A DNA stretch of 31,721 nucleotides from an uncultured Eubacteriales bacterium (GTDB lineage Bacteria; Bacillota; Clostridia; Oscillospirales; Oscillospiraceae), in contig URQA01000012.1 in NCBI GenBank assembly GCA_900549885.1, forward strand, positions 1-31,721. Direction: 5' to 3'. A model generated the notes under the pieces. That model made no database searches and was not told where the DNA came from. It worked only from the letters and a program-made list of their open reading frames with translations. Shown here piece after piece: positions 25,393 to 31,721 of this stretch (position 1 is its first letter; the number at the start of each line of letters is the position of its first letter). A program made the position numbers and the translations under genes.

Positions 25393-26396
25393 TCTTTGCT
25401 GTTGCTGGCTCAGGGAAAACGACTTATATCGTTGATTCTCTTTCACGGGATAAGCGATCGCTCATAGTCACATATACAGTTGGAAATTACAACAACCTAT
25501 GTTGCAAAATTTCTGAGAAGTTCAATGGCGACTGGCCAGAAAATATTTGGGTCATGGGATATTTTACGTTCCTGTATAGATTTTGCTATAAACCGCTTTT
25601 AGCAGATAAGCTTAAGGCTAGAGGCATATTTTACGAGAAAAATCCCAATAACCGATTGCGACAATGCGATAAAGCCTATTATATTACATCGGCAGGCTAT
25701 ATTTATAGCAACAGGTTGGCGTTGTTGATTGAACACACCGGATCAATGGAAGCACTGAAACGGCGTTTAGAAAAGTATTTTGATGAGTTTATTGTTGATG
25801 AGATACAGGACATTGCGGGGCGTGATTTTTCTTTCCTCGAGCGACTTATGGCAGCCAACATAAACATGCTTTTTGTTGGTGATTTCTACCAGCACACCTA
25901 TGATACAAGTCGGGACGGTAATGCTAATAAAAATCTATTTGATAATTTCCCCAGCTATGAGGCACGCTTTATAAACCAGGGCTTCTTGTCTGACAAGGCA
26001 TCACTTGTAAAGAGTTGGCGCTGCAGTCCCAGTATTTGCCGTTTTATTACAGAGAATTTGGGCATTGAGATACATTCTAATCAGCATACAGAAATGAGTG
26101 GCGAAGCCAGTGATATCATTTTCATCTCCGAACAAGCCCAGATAAATAGTATTTTAACGAATCCGAATATTGTAAAGCTACATTTCCGAAACAGCTCAAA
26201 GTATGGATCTGGCCATAAAAATTGGGGAGACACCAAAGGAGAAGATTATTATCAAGATGTCTGCGTGATGCTTAATAAGGCTACAGCGGAAAAATATGCT
26301 GCCGGGAAATTGTGCGAATTAGCCCCATCGACTAGAAATAAGCTATACGTGGCAATTACAAGAGCACACGGGAAAGTCTATCTCATCAATGAATGA
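25377..26396 (+). CDS. minimal UvrD/Rep-like SF1 helicase, GajB-like, cargo gene 5
   Basis: A 339-residue superfamily 1 helicase with all core motifs: Walker A AVAGSGKTT (8-16), Walker B FIVDEIQD (138-145), motif III FVGDFYQ (166-172), motif IV SWRCSPSICRF (213-223), a motif V-like GDTKGEDYYQDV (284-295) and motif VI RNKLYVAITRA (320-330). It is much shorter than UvrD (about 720) or GajB (about 490 residues), so the accessory 1B/2B subdomains are nearly absent. The ATG lies inside the end of the nuclease gene, after AAGAAGGGG. It is the last cargo gene and faces rumA across a strong hairpin. Likely partner of the OLD nuclease, sensing or opening DNA ends; this follows from the Gabija analogy. 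Confidence 0.88.
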   Translation: MDKRVIFAVAGSGKTTYIVDSLSRDKRSLIVTYTVGNYNNLCCKISEKFNGDWPENIWVMGYFTFLYRFCYKPLLADKLKARGIFYEKNPNNRLRQCDKAYYITSAGYIYSNRLALLIEHTGSMEALKRRLEKYFDEFIVDEIQDIAGRDFSFLERLMAANINMLFVGDFYQHTYDTSRDGNANKNLFDNFPSYEARFINQGFLSDKASLVKSWRCSPSICRFITENLGIEIHSNQHTEMSGEASDIIFISEQAQINSILTNPNIVKLHFRNSSKYGSGHKNWGDTKGEDYYQDVCVMLNKATAEKYAAGKLCELAPSTRNKLYVAITRAHGKVYLINE

Positions 26397-26399
26397 ACT

Positions 26400-26442
26400 G
26401 AAGACCTGGGATAATTACGAAAGACAATTATCCCAAGTCTTC
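26400..26442. terminator. strong hairpin between convergent helicase and rumA genes
   Basis: A 17-bp stem (26400-26416 with 26426-26442) with one mismatch and a 9-base loop starts four bases after the helicase stop and ends four bases before the rumA stop. It has no long T run on either side, but its place and strength suggest a two-way terminator. Confidence 0.7.
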
Positions 26443-26446
26443 TGAA

Positions 26447-28075
26447 CTAAAGCATTCCAAAATAATTGAATGCCTCTCTAATCGCTACTTCCTTCTCCGG
26501 CAGACACTGCGGCACTTTTGCATCTTCCTTCTTTGACAGGTTATAGTTCTGTCCCACATCCAACCCGCACTTGCGCTTTATCTGTGAGATATACAGGGAA
26601 GATACCTTCAGACCCGTATGTTCCAGCACATACGCCTTAATCTGTTCATAGGTCGCGCCCTTCTGGAACCCTGACATATCCATACCCTCCAGCGAGAACT
26701 CCACCCGTACTTTCTTCGAGTCAATTTTACCCTTGGAAAGCAAGACAACCGTTTCCACATGGGCGGTCCGGGGAAAGAGGTCCACCGCCTCGGCCCGGAC
26801 ACCCTCATATCCCTGCTCGCTGAACCGCTTCACGTCCCGGGCCAGAGTCGCAGGGTCGCAGGAGACATACACCACCCGGTCCGGTCCCATCCGGGCAATG
26901 GTATCCACCACATCTCCGGCCAGCCCCTTCCTGGGCGGGTCTACCACCACCACATGGGGACGGATCCCCTCTTTCTCCAACTGGGCGGCCAGGTCGGCGG
27001 CGTCGCCGCACTCAAACCGGGTTCTGTCTGCAAGCCCGTTGCGCACCGCGTTTTCCCGAGCATCCGCCACCGCCTGGGGCACCACCTCCACGCCGATTAC
27101 CTGCCCGGCCTGCTCCGCCAGAGTCAGACTGATGGTGCCGATGCCGCAGTACAAGTCTACCACCGTTTCCGTTCCCGTGAGAGCGGCAAACTCCATCACA
27201 CGGTTATAGAGCACCTCGGTCTGAGTCCGGTTGATCTGGAAAAAGGACGGTACCGACAGCTGGAACGTGTGTCCACACAGCGTCTCCTCCAGCCAGTCCT
27301 GACCCCAGAGGGTATGATACTCCGTACCCAGGATCACATTGGTCTTTTTCGTGTTCACACACAGCACCAGCCCCACCAGGTCCGGGGCGGCATTCCGGAG
27401 CGCCCTCACCAGTTCACGGGAGTGGGGCAGCTGCCGGCCATTGACCACCAGGCAGCACAGCGCCTGTCTGGCCTGGTTGGTTCTCAGGTATAGGTGGCGC
27501 ACCAGCCCTCGGCCTGTTTTTTCATCATAGGCCGAGACATGGTACTCCTCCATCCATGCCTTCACCGCCGCCCGGCAGGCGGTGGCCGTCTCCGGCTGAA
27601 GCAGGCAGTCGGCGATGTCAACTACCTGATGGGTACCCGCCCGATAGTAACCCACAGCTCCCTCCGATACAGGAAACTGCACCTTGTTGCGGTAACGGGT
27701 CTGGTCTGCCGCATCCCACATCGTGGAGACGGCTAGGGTTACCCCTCCGATACGCCTCAGGGCATCTTCCACCCGGGTACGCTTGGCCTCCAATTCTTCA
27801 GCATAGTTCATGTGCCGGAACTGGCAGCCGCCGCAAGTCCCATAATAGGGGCAGTCCGGCTCCCGCCGGGCCATGGAAAGCTTGGTCACCCGCTCCGCAT
27901 GACCCCAGGCGGCGCTGTGGCCCACATGCTCAATGCGGATATCGGTCACCTCGTCCCGGATGGCCCCCCGGACAAATACCGCCATGCCCTCGATCCGGGC
28001 CACGCCGGAGCCGTCGCTGGCATACCCCTCGATCACGGCGCGATAAATCTGGTTTTCTTTCAGTGTGGGCCTCAT
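26447..28075 (-). CDS. rlmD: 23S rRNA m5U methyltransferase (RlmD/RumA family) with an element-encoded C-terminal tail
   Basis: Methylates a uridine of 23S rRNA at C5 (U1939-type; Gram-positive homologues may do two sites). Residues 5-65 form the TRAM RNA-binding domain. Cys75, Cys81 and Cys84 (CPYYGTCGGC) belong to the iron-sulfur site. LYCGIGTISLTLA is the SAM motif, VVDPPRKGL the base-binding motif and Cys406 (VSCDP) the nucleophile. The family normally ends soon after HVETVVLL (here 439-446). This protein runs on for about 99 residues beyond Val443 (KKVRVEFSLEGMDMSGFQKG, YVLEHTGLKVSSLYISQIKR, ending AFNYFGML). That tail lies inside the element, past the attachment core. ATG 28075 follows AAGGAT; an upstream ATG at 28150 lies before the promoter. 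Confidence 0.92.
   Translation of the reverse strand: MRPTLKENQIYRAVIEGYASDGSGVARIEGMAVFVRGAIRDEVTDIRIEHVGHSAAWGHAERVTKLSMARREPDCPYYGTCGGCQFRHMNYAEELEAKRTRVEDALRRIGGVTLAVSTMWDAADQTRYRNKVQFPVSEGAVGYYRAGTHQVVDIADCLLQPETATACRAAVKAWMEEYHVSAYDEKTGRGLVRHLYLRTNQARQALCCLVVNGRQLPHSRELVRALRNAAPDLVGLVLCVNTKKTNVILGTEYHTLWGQDWLEETLCGHTFQLSVPSFFQINRTQTEVLYNRVMEFAALTGTETVVDLYCGIGTISLTLAEQAGQVIGVEVVPQAVADARENAVRNGLADRTRFECGDAADLAAQLEKEGIRPHVVVVDPPRKGLAGDVVDTIARMGPDRVVYVSCDPATLARDVKRFSEQGYEGVRAEAVDLFPRTAHVETVVLLSKGKIDSKKVRVEFSLEGMDMSGFQKGATYEQIKAYVLEHTGLKVSSLYISQIKRKCGLDVGQNYNLSKKEDAKVPQCLPEKEVAIREAFNYFGML
26747..26755. other. right attachment site core (attR)
   Basis: AACCGTTTC, the second copy of the 9-bp core, falls in the codons for Glu441-Thr442-Val443 of the RumA fusion. 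Sequence to the right of it encodes ordinary RumA; sequence to the left is element DNA. Confidence 0.75.
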
Positions 28076-28109
28076 GGTGGCACCATCCTTTTTGTCGTTT
28101 GCTAGGGGT

Positions 28110-28138
28110 ATTGTACCAAGTTTTGAGTGGTAAATCAA
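28110..28138 (-). promoter_or_regulatory. rlmD/rumA promoter
   Basis: Reading leftward, TTGATT (28133-28138), a 17-base spacer and TACAAT (28110-28115) preceded by TGG form a good sigma-A promoter about 35 bases before the start codon. It also excludes the in-frame ATG at 28150 as start. Confidence 0.75.
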
Positions 28139-28196
28139 TCCGGATAACATATGCTTTTCCCACTATAACTTCCGGTGGAAAAGGCTGCACCCTTAG

Positions 28197-28225
28197 AAAA
28201 AAGGCCGGTAATTAAGCGGGCCTTT
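28197..28225 (-). terminator. second terminator downstream of pyrG
   Basis: AAAGGCC pairs with GGCCTTT around a 12-base loop and, read leftward, runs into six T residues. It backs up the stronger hairpin at 28244-28289. Confidence 0.7.
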
Positions 28226-28243
28226 CCTCCCTATGAGGCTATG

Positions 28244-28289
28244 TAACACACAGCGCCTGGCGGATCTCTCCGCCAGGCGCTGTGTGTTA
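28244..28289 (-). terminator. perfect 21-bp hairpin at the pyrG stop codon
   Basis: 28244-28264 and 28269-28289 pair without mismatch around a TCTC loop. The stem includes the pyrG stop codon (28287-28289). It has no T run of its own, so it may protect the mRNA end while the following hairpin terminates. Confidence 0.75.
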
Positions 28290-29903
28290 TTCATGCCTGT
28301 TTTTATACGCCTTGGCCGCGCCGACAAACCCCCGGAACAGGGGATGGGCCTTATTGGGCCGGCTCTTCAGCTCTGGGTGGAACTGGCCGGCCACAAACCA
28401 GGGGTGGTTGGCCAGCTCCACCATTTCTACCAAGCTGCCGTCCGGGGACAGGCCGGACAGGGACAGGCCGGCAGCGGTCAGCGCCTGCCGGTAGTCGTTG
28501 TTGAACTCGTAGCGGTGGCGGTGGCGCTCATGGACCTCCAGTTCACCGTAGACAGAGGCCGCCAGGCTACCCTCCTTCAGATGGCAAGGATAGCTGCCCA
28601 GGCGCATGGTGCCTCCCTTGGCGGTGACCCCTACCTGGTCGGACATCAGAGCGATAACGGGGTGGGCGGTGGCCGGGGCCAGCTCACTGGAGTGGGCGTC
28701 CGCCAGGCCGCACACATGGCGGGCAAATTCCACCACGGCCATCTGCATCCCCAGGCAGATGCCCAGGAAGGGCACGCCATTCTCCCGGGCGTACCGGATA
28801 GCGGAGATCATCCCCTCCACGCCCCGGTCGCCGAAGCCGCCGGGCACTAGGATGCCTTGGGCGTCCTTCAAGATCTCGGCAGCATTTTCATCGGTGACCG
28901 TCTCTGAGTTCACCCACTGGATGTCCACCTTTACGTCGTTTTCGATACCGCCGTGAGTAAGAGCTTCCACCACCGACAGGTAAGCGTCATGAAGTCCCAC
29001 ATACTTGCCCACCAGCGCAATGGTCACCGTGCCGCAAACGTTTTTCGCCCGGTGAACCATGGTCGCCCACTCGGTCAGGTCGGGAGCGTGGCAGATGAGC
29101 CCCAGCCGCCGCACCACCGCATCGGCCAAGCCCTCCCGCTCCAGCATCAAAGGCACCTCATACAAAATCGGGGCGGTGAGATTGGGGATGGCGTGGTCCA
29201 CTGGGATGTTGCAGAACAGGGCAATCTTATCTAGGATGTCCTGGGGAATGGGCGCGTCGCTGCGGCACAAAATCACGTCGGGCTGGATGCCCAGACTCAG
29301 CAGCTCCTTGGCGGAGTGCTGGGTGGGCTTAGATTTCAGCTCTCCGGATCCGGGGATGGCCACGATGAGGGACACATGAATGAACATCACATTCTGCCGC
29401 CCCCGCTCGGCGGCCACCTGGCGGATGGCCTCCAGGAAGGGCTGAGACTCGATGTCGCCCACCGTGCCGCCGATCTCCACGATGGCCACATCGGCATCCT
29501 CCCCTTCCAGGGAGTAGATATTGGCCTTGATCTCGTTGGTGATGTGGGGGATGATCTGCACCGTGGCCCCCAGGTAATCCCCCGCCCGCTCCCGGTTGAG
29601 GACATTCCAGTACACCTTGCCCGAGGATACCGAGGAATTAAAGGTCAGGTTCTCGTCGATGAACCGCTCGTAGTGGCCCAAGTCCAGATCTGTCTCCGCC
29701 CCGTCGTCGGTGACAAATACCTCCCCGTGCTGGTAGGGGCTCATGGTGCCAGGGTCCACATTGAGATAAGGATCCAGCTTCTGCACCTTGACCCGCAGAC
29801 CCCGCTGCTTGAGCAGGCGGCCCAGGGACGCTGCGGCGATCCCTTTGCCCAGGCCGGATACCACGCCGCCGGTGACAAAGATGTATTTCGTTCCGGTTGC
29901 CAT
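28287..29903 (-). CDS. pyrG: CTP synthase
   Basis: Makes CTP from UTP, ATP and glutamine, the last step of pyrimidine nucleotide synthesis. The 538-residue length is standard. The N-terminal synthetase domain has KYIFVTGGVVSGLGKGIAAA with the ATP loop, DPYLNVDPGTMSPYQHGEVF and the EIGGTVGDIES block. The C-terminal glutamine amidotransferase domain has Cys383 in GICLGMQ and the His509/Glu511 pair in FHPE. The ATG at 29901-29903 follows AAGGGAGG. It has its own promoter and a structured leader of about 85 bases. Confidence 0.97.
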   Translation of the reverse strand: MATGTKYIFVTGGVVSGLGKGIAAASLGRLLKQRGLRVKVQKLDPYLNVDPGTMSPYQHGEVFVTDDGAETDLDLGHYERFIDENLTFNSSVSSGKVYWNVLNRERAGDYLGATVQIIPHITNEIKANIYSLEGEDADVAIVEIGGTVGDIESQPFLEAIRQVAAERGRQNVMFIHVSLIVAIPGSGELKSKPTQHSAKELLSLGIQPDVILCRSDAPIPQDILDKIALFCNIPVDHAIPNLTAPILYEVPLMLEREGLADAVVRRLGLICHAPDLTEWATMVHRAKNVCGTVTIALVGKYVGLHDAYLSVVEALTHGGIENDVKVDIQWVNSETVTDENAAEILKDAQGILVPGGFGDRGVEGMISAIRYARENGVPFLGICLGMQMAVVEFARHVCGLADAHSSELAPATAHPVIALMSDQVGVTAKGGTMRLGSYPCHLKEGSLAASVYGELEVHERHRHRYEFNNDYRQALTAAGLSLSGLSPDGSLVEMVELANHPWFVAGQFHPELKSRPNKAHPLFRGFVGAAKAYKNRHE

Positions 29904-29920
29904 GTTGATTCCTCCCTTGC

Positions 29921-29967
29921 GACAGGCACGGCCTCCTTGCGCCCGGACCCCTTTGTCCGGCCCTGTC
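29921..29967 (-). promoter_or_regulatory. structured pyrG leader
   Basis: CCGGAC/GTCCGG (29943-29960) forms an inner hairpin, and GACAGG (29921-29926) with CCTGTC (29962-29967) closes an outer stem just before the ribosome site. In other Firmicutes pyrG is controlled by a leader attenuator; here no T run follows, so attenuation is not evident. Confidence 0.45.
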
Positions 29968-29993
29968 TACTCGATCTGACGTCTCAAATAACC

Positions 29994-30022
29994 CTATTAT
30001 TTTACGTTTCCTTCCCGCGCAA
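29994..30022 (-). promoter_or_regulatory. pyrG promoter
   Basis: Reading leftward, TTGCGC (30017-30022), a 17-base spacer and TAATAG (29994-29999). The region between it and the next gene holds only the terminator at 30062-30100. Confidence 0.55.
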
Positions 30023-30061
30023 GTCAAGGGGAGAGATGGCCCTGAGCGGCGGGAAATTCCA

Positions 30062-30100
30062 CAAAAATATCCGGCCCGCCGGGGGATTCCCCAGCGGGCC
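30062..30100 (-). terminator. terminator of the membrane HTH gene
   Basis: GGCCCGC (30073-30079) pairs with GCGGGCC (30094-30100), extended inward by CGGGG/CCCC. Read leftward it is followed by GGATATTTTT. Confidence 0.7.
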
Positions 30101-30116
30101 TTCCCGTCCGCACAGC

Positions 30117-31349
30117 TTAAAATTTCCAATCGTCCACGCAGCTGCTGTAATCACTGAAGCCGCCGGAACGCATCCATAGTCCGCTATCTGTGTGATATTT
30201 TATTCCTTCCGGAACGATGACCAACTGCCGGCCATGCTCATCGGTGTAGATGGCCACCTGGGTAAACTCATGGCCAGGGCCCAGCAACACCCTTTCAGGT
30301 AAATTCCAATAGGGGATCATTTGTGACCGGGTCGCGTTCATAGCAAATTCCTTGTCGTACCACAGCACCAGCTCCCCGTCCCGGAACAGTCCCACCCGGA
30401 TATCCATTTTCTCGATTGATGCGGAACCCCTCCCCGGTGTGATCATCAACCCCTGGTTTCCCTTAGATGGGGAGAGCACACCGTCCTCCCCGTCCAGCGA
30501 GAAGGCGTAGGTAGAGTTTTGCGAAAAGGTAAAGGTGGGGAAGGTATCGGTATATAAAGTGTCGTACTCCTCCAACAGCTGGGTCTGCTCCGTCTCCCCC
30601 GTGACAAAAGTCACGAACAGGGAGATGTCGTCGCTGAGGGGGCAGGTGAGCGTGCCGGAAAAGGCACCCTCCCCGTCGGACTCTGCGGTCAGCTCCACCA
30701 CATTCTCTCGGCTGCGGGCTTGGAATACGGCGGTCATCCCCGGCACAAAGGTCTTGGGGATGGCATAGAGCTGGAAGGTGGCGGTGTTGGCCTCGATGTC
30801 GGTGGACAGGTGCTGGATCTGGTAGTCCACCGTCAGGCTGTTGTTCTGTCGGAACTTCTCGTCCATCTCGTCCGCCACAGCGTCGATGCTAAACTCCAGG
30901 GACTCATAGACTGTATTCACATGGTCGAGCATGGCCTGATAGTCCTCCTCGGACTGGAGCATCTGATTGACTACCCCGCACAGGGCAAAGATCAGGGCGA
31001 CAGCCGCCAGGATGGTGGACACCCGAAGCACGCCCCGCCGGGGCGGCTGGGCCGCCTCCCGAGCGGTCAGATATTGGTCCACGATCTCCTTCACCATGGC
31101 CAGCTGGGTATCGGTGAGCTCCGGGGCCGGGCCCTCCTCTCCCGTTTCAGCGTCCTCCTCCCCCAGCAGCCAGCCCACGGATACGGAGAACATCCGGCTC
31201 AGGGCGATGAGCTTTTCCACCTCGGGCAGCACGGTGTCCGACTCCCATTTATAGATGGACTGGCGGGACACTCCCAGCTGCTCTCCCAGGGCCTCCTGGG
31301 ACAGGCCCAGTTCCTTTCGCTTCTGGGCTATGCGTTGACCTACTGTCAT
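30117..31349 (-). CDS. membrane-anchored HTH regulator
   Basis: A 410-residue protein. The N-terminus is a Xre helix-turn-helix (about 3-60: IAQKRKELGLSQEALGEQLG, SRQSIYKWESDTVLPEVEKL). An acidic linker and one membrane segment follow (about 107-128: VSTILAAVALIFALCGVV). The remaining 280 residues should lie outside the membrane and are beta-rich. It may sense an envelope or extracellular signal; the ligand is unknown. The ATG at 31347-31349 follows GAGGAGGT by 8 bases; an in-frame upstream start would lie beyond the direct repeats at 31404-31434. The only enzyme-like feature missing is any catalytic motif, so a pure sensor-regulator is the best reading. Confidence 0.8.
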   Translation of the reverse strand: MTVGQRIAQKRKELGLSQEALGEQLGVSRQSIYKWESDTVLPEVEKLIALSRMFSVSVGWLLGEEDAETGEEGPAPELTDTQLAMVKEIVDQYLTAREAAQPPRRGVLRVSTILAAVALIFALCGVVNQMLQSEEDYQAMLDHVNTVYESLEFSIDAVADEMDEKFRQNNSLTVDYQIQHLSTDIEANTATFQLYAIPKTFVPGMTAVFQARSRENVVELTAESDGEGAFSGTLTCPLSDDISLFVTFVTGETEQTQLLEEYDTLYTDTFPTFTFSQNSTYAFSLDGEDGVLSPSKGNQGLMITPGRGSASIEKMDIRVGLFRDGELVLWYDKEFAMNATRSQMIPYWNLPERVLLGPGHEFTQVAIYTDEHGRQLVIVPEGIKYHTDSGLWMRSGGFSDYSSCVDDWKF

Positions 31350-31403
31350 GGCCGGCACCTCCTCTGCCTCCATCATATCGGAAAAAGCAGAAACCACGCC
31401 ACC

Positions 31404-31434
31404 AACCTGGGGGCGGAATCCTGCTAACCTGGGG
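31404..31434 (-). promoter_or_regulatory. tandem AACCTGGGG repeats upstream of the HTH gene
   Basis: AACCTGGGG occurs at 31404-31412 and 31426-31434, 22 bases (two helical turns) apart, 55-85 bases before the regulator start. Such spacing fits a dimeric DNA-binding protein, perhaps autoregulation. TATGAT (read leftward) lies closer to the gene, but no good -35 box is visible. Confidence 0.4.
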
Positions 31435-31487
31435 TTTACATCTCCCGATTTCAGCATATCAGAAGGGGGCAGAAAAGGCAAGAGGTG

Positions 31488-31721
31488 TCAATTCAGGCTG
31501 GCGGGGACAAGTCCCTCCCCGGTCAGCTCCAGCACCCGGCCGCACACCTGGCTCAGATAGAGCCGGTCATGGGACACGCTGATGATGCAGCCGGGAAAAT
31601 CCGCCAGCACCTGCCGGATGATCGGTGCGGACAGGGGGGAGAAATTCCGGGTTGGCTCATCCAGCACCAGCACGTTGGAGCCGTTCAGCACCATAGACAA
31701 AAACAGCAGCTTGGCTCGCTG
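31488..31721 (-). CDS. ABC-F family ATPase, C-terminal end (runs off the right edge)
   Basis: Only the last 77 codons are present. They hold Walker B NVLVLDEPTRNFSPLS, the H-loop VSHDRLYL and a short C-terminal end. SHDR with LDEPTRNFSPLS is characteristic of ABC-F proteins, which act on the ribosome (translation factors or antibiotic-target protection) and lack membrane segments. The Walker A and the linker are outside the window, so subtype and any resistance role cannot be told. It ends 6 bases upstream of the longest possible start of the HTH gene region, on the same strand. Confidence 0.85.
   Translation of the reverse strand, partial: QRAKLLFLSMVLNGSNVLVLDEPTRNFSPLSAPIIRQVLADFPGCIISVSHDRLYLSQVCGRVLELTGEGLVPASLN

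Larger units (their letters stand above)
8266..26755. mobile_element. integrative mobilizable element in the 3' end of rumA, about 18.48 kb
   Basis: The element is bounded by a 9-bp direct repeat 18,481 bases apart. It contains a large serine recombinase at one end, a MobV relaxase (so it can be mobilised by a helper), primase and P4-type helicase genes, HTH and sigma-factor regulators, and a low-GC cargo operon. No conjugation channel genes are visible, hence mobilizable and not self-conjugative. rumA is a known insertion target for serine-recombinase elements of Firmicutes. The backbone has two frameshifted genes, so it may be partly decayed. Confidence 0.85.

Noticed and set aside
26400..26442. 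Terminal inverted repeat of a transposon
   Set aside because: The two arms form one hairpin between convergent genes. There is no second copy elsewhere and no transposase.

Overview
This window looks like a chromosome segment of a gut-type Clostridia (an Oscillospiraceae/Flavonifractor-like organism is my best guess, from gene content and high-GC coding style). It carries a roughly 18.5 kb integrative mobilizable element inserted in the 3' end of a 23S rRNA methyltransferase gene. No rRNA, tRNA or CRISPR array was seen.

Left chromosomal flank (1-8.2 kb): a truncated hypothetical gene, rlmB, ftsH with a good promoter and terminator, an SGNH-hydrolase lipoprotein gene with an apparent frameshift plus a DUF4358 lipoprotein, then on the minus strand a lipoprotein, a ThrE-type exporter and a YjjG-type HAD phosphatase.

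Element backbone (8.27-16.5 kb): a large serine recombinase with a small HTH gene behind a promoter framed by a 16-bp inverted repeat; a MobV relaxase with a small partner gene on each side; a 700-base non-coding region with five evenly phased hairpins; a P4/D5-type helicase (frameshifted) and a CHC2 primase; then, on the plus strand, an HTH regulator, a frameshifted sigma factor and a second cluster of hairpins.

Element cargo (16.5-26.4 kb): a small HTH gene and a tight five-gene operon of visibly lower GC. It encodes a Zn-ribbon DNA methyltransferase, an Eco57I/TaqI-type adenine methyltransferase, a 1073-residue type IIG-like protein (nuclease-like N-terminus plus methyltransferase), an OLD-type ATPase/TOPRIM nuclease and a minimal UvrD-like helicase. 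The last two resemble the Gabija pair. I read this as a composite anti-phage system, and it is the best candidate for the undescribed system.

Right junction and flank (26.4-31.7 kb): the rlmD/rumA gene runs across the right attachment site, so its last 99 codons come from the element; the recombinase gene likewise ends in seven codons that look like the displaced rumA end. The shared 9-bp core is in the same reading frame in both genes. On paper, excision restores a 450-residue RumA and gives the recombinase the 99-residue tail. Beyond rumA lie pyrG, a membrane-anchored HTH regulator and the C-terminal end of an ABC-F ATPase.

Three single-base frameshifts (SGNH hydrolase, P4 helicase, sigma factor) are either real decay or assembly errors; the sequence alone cannot tell.
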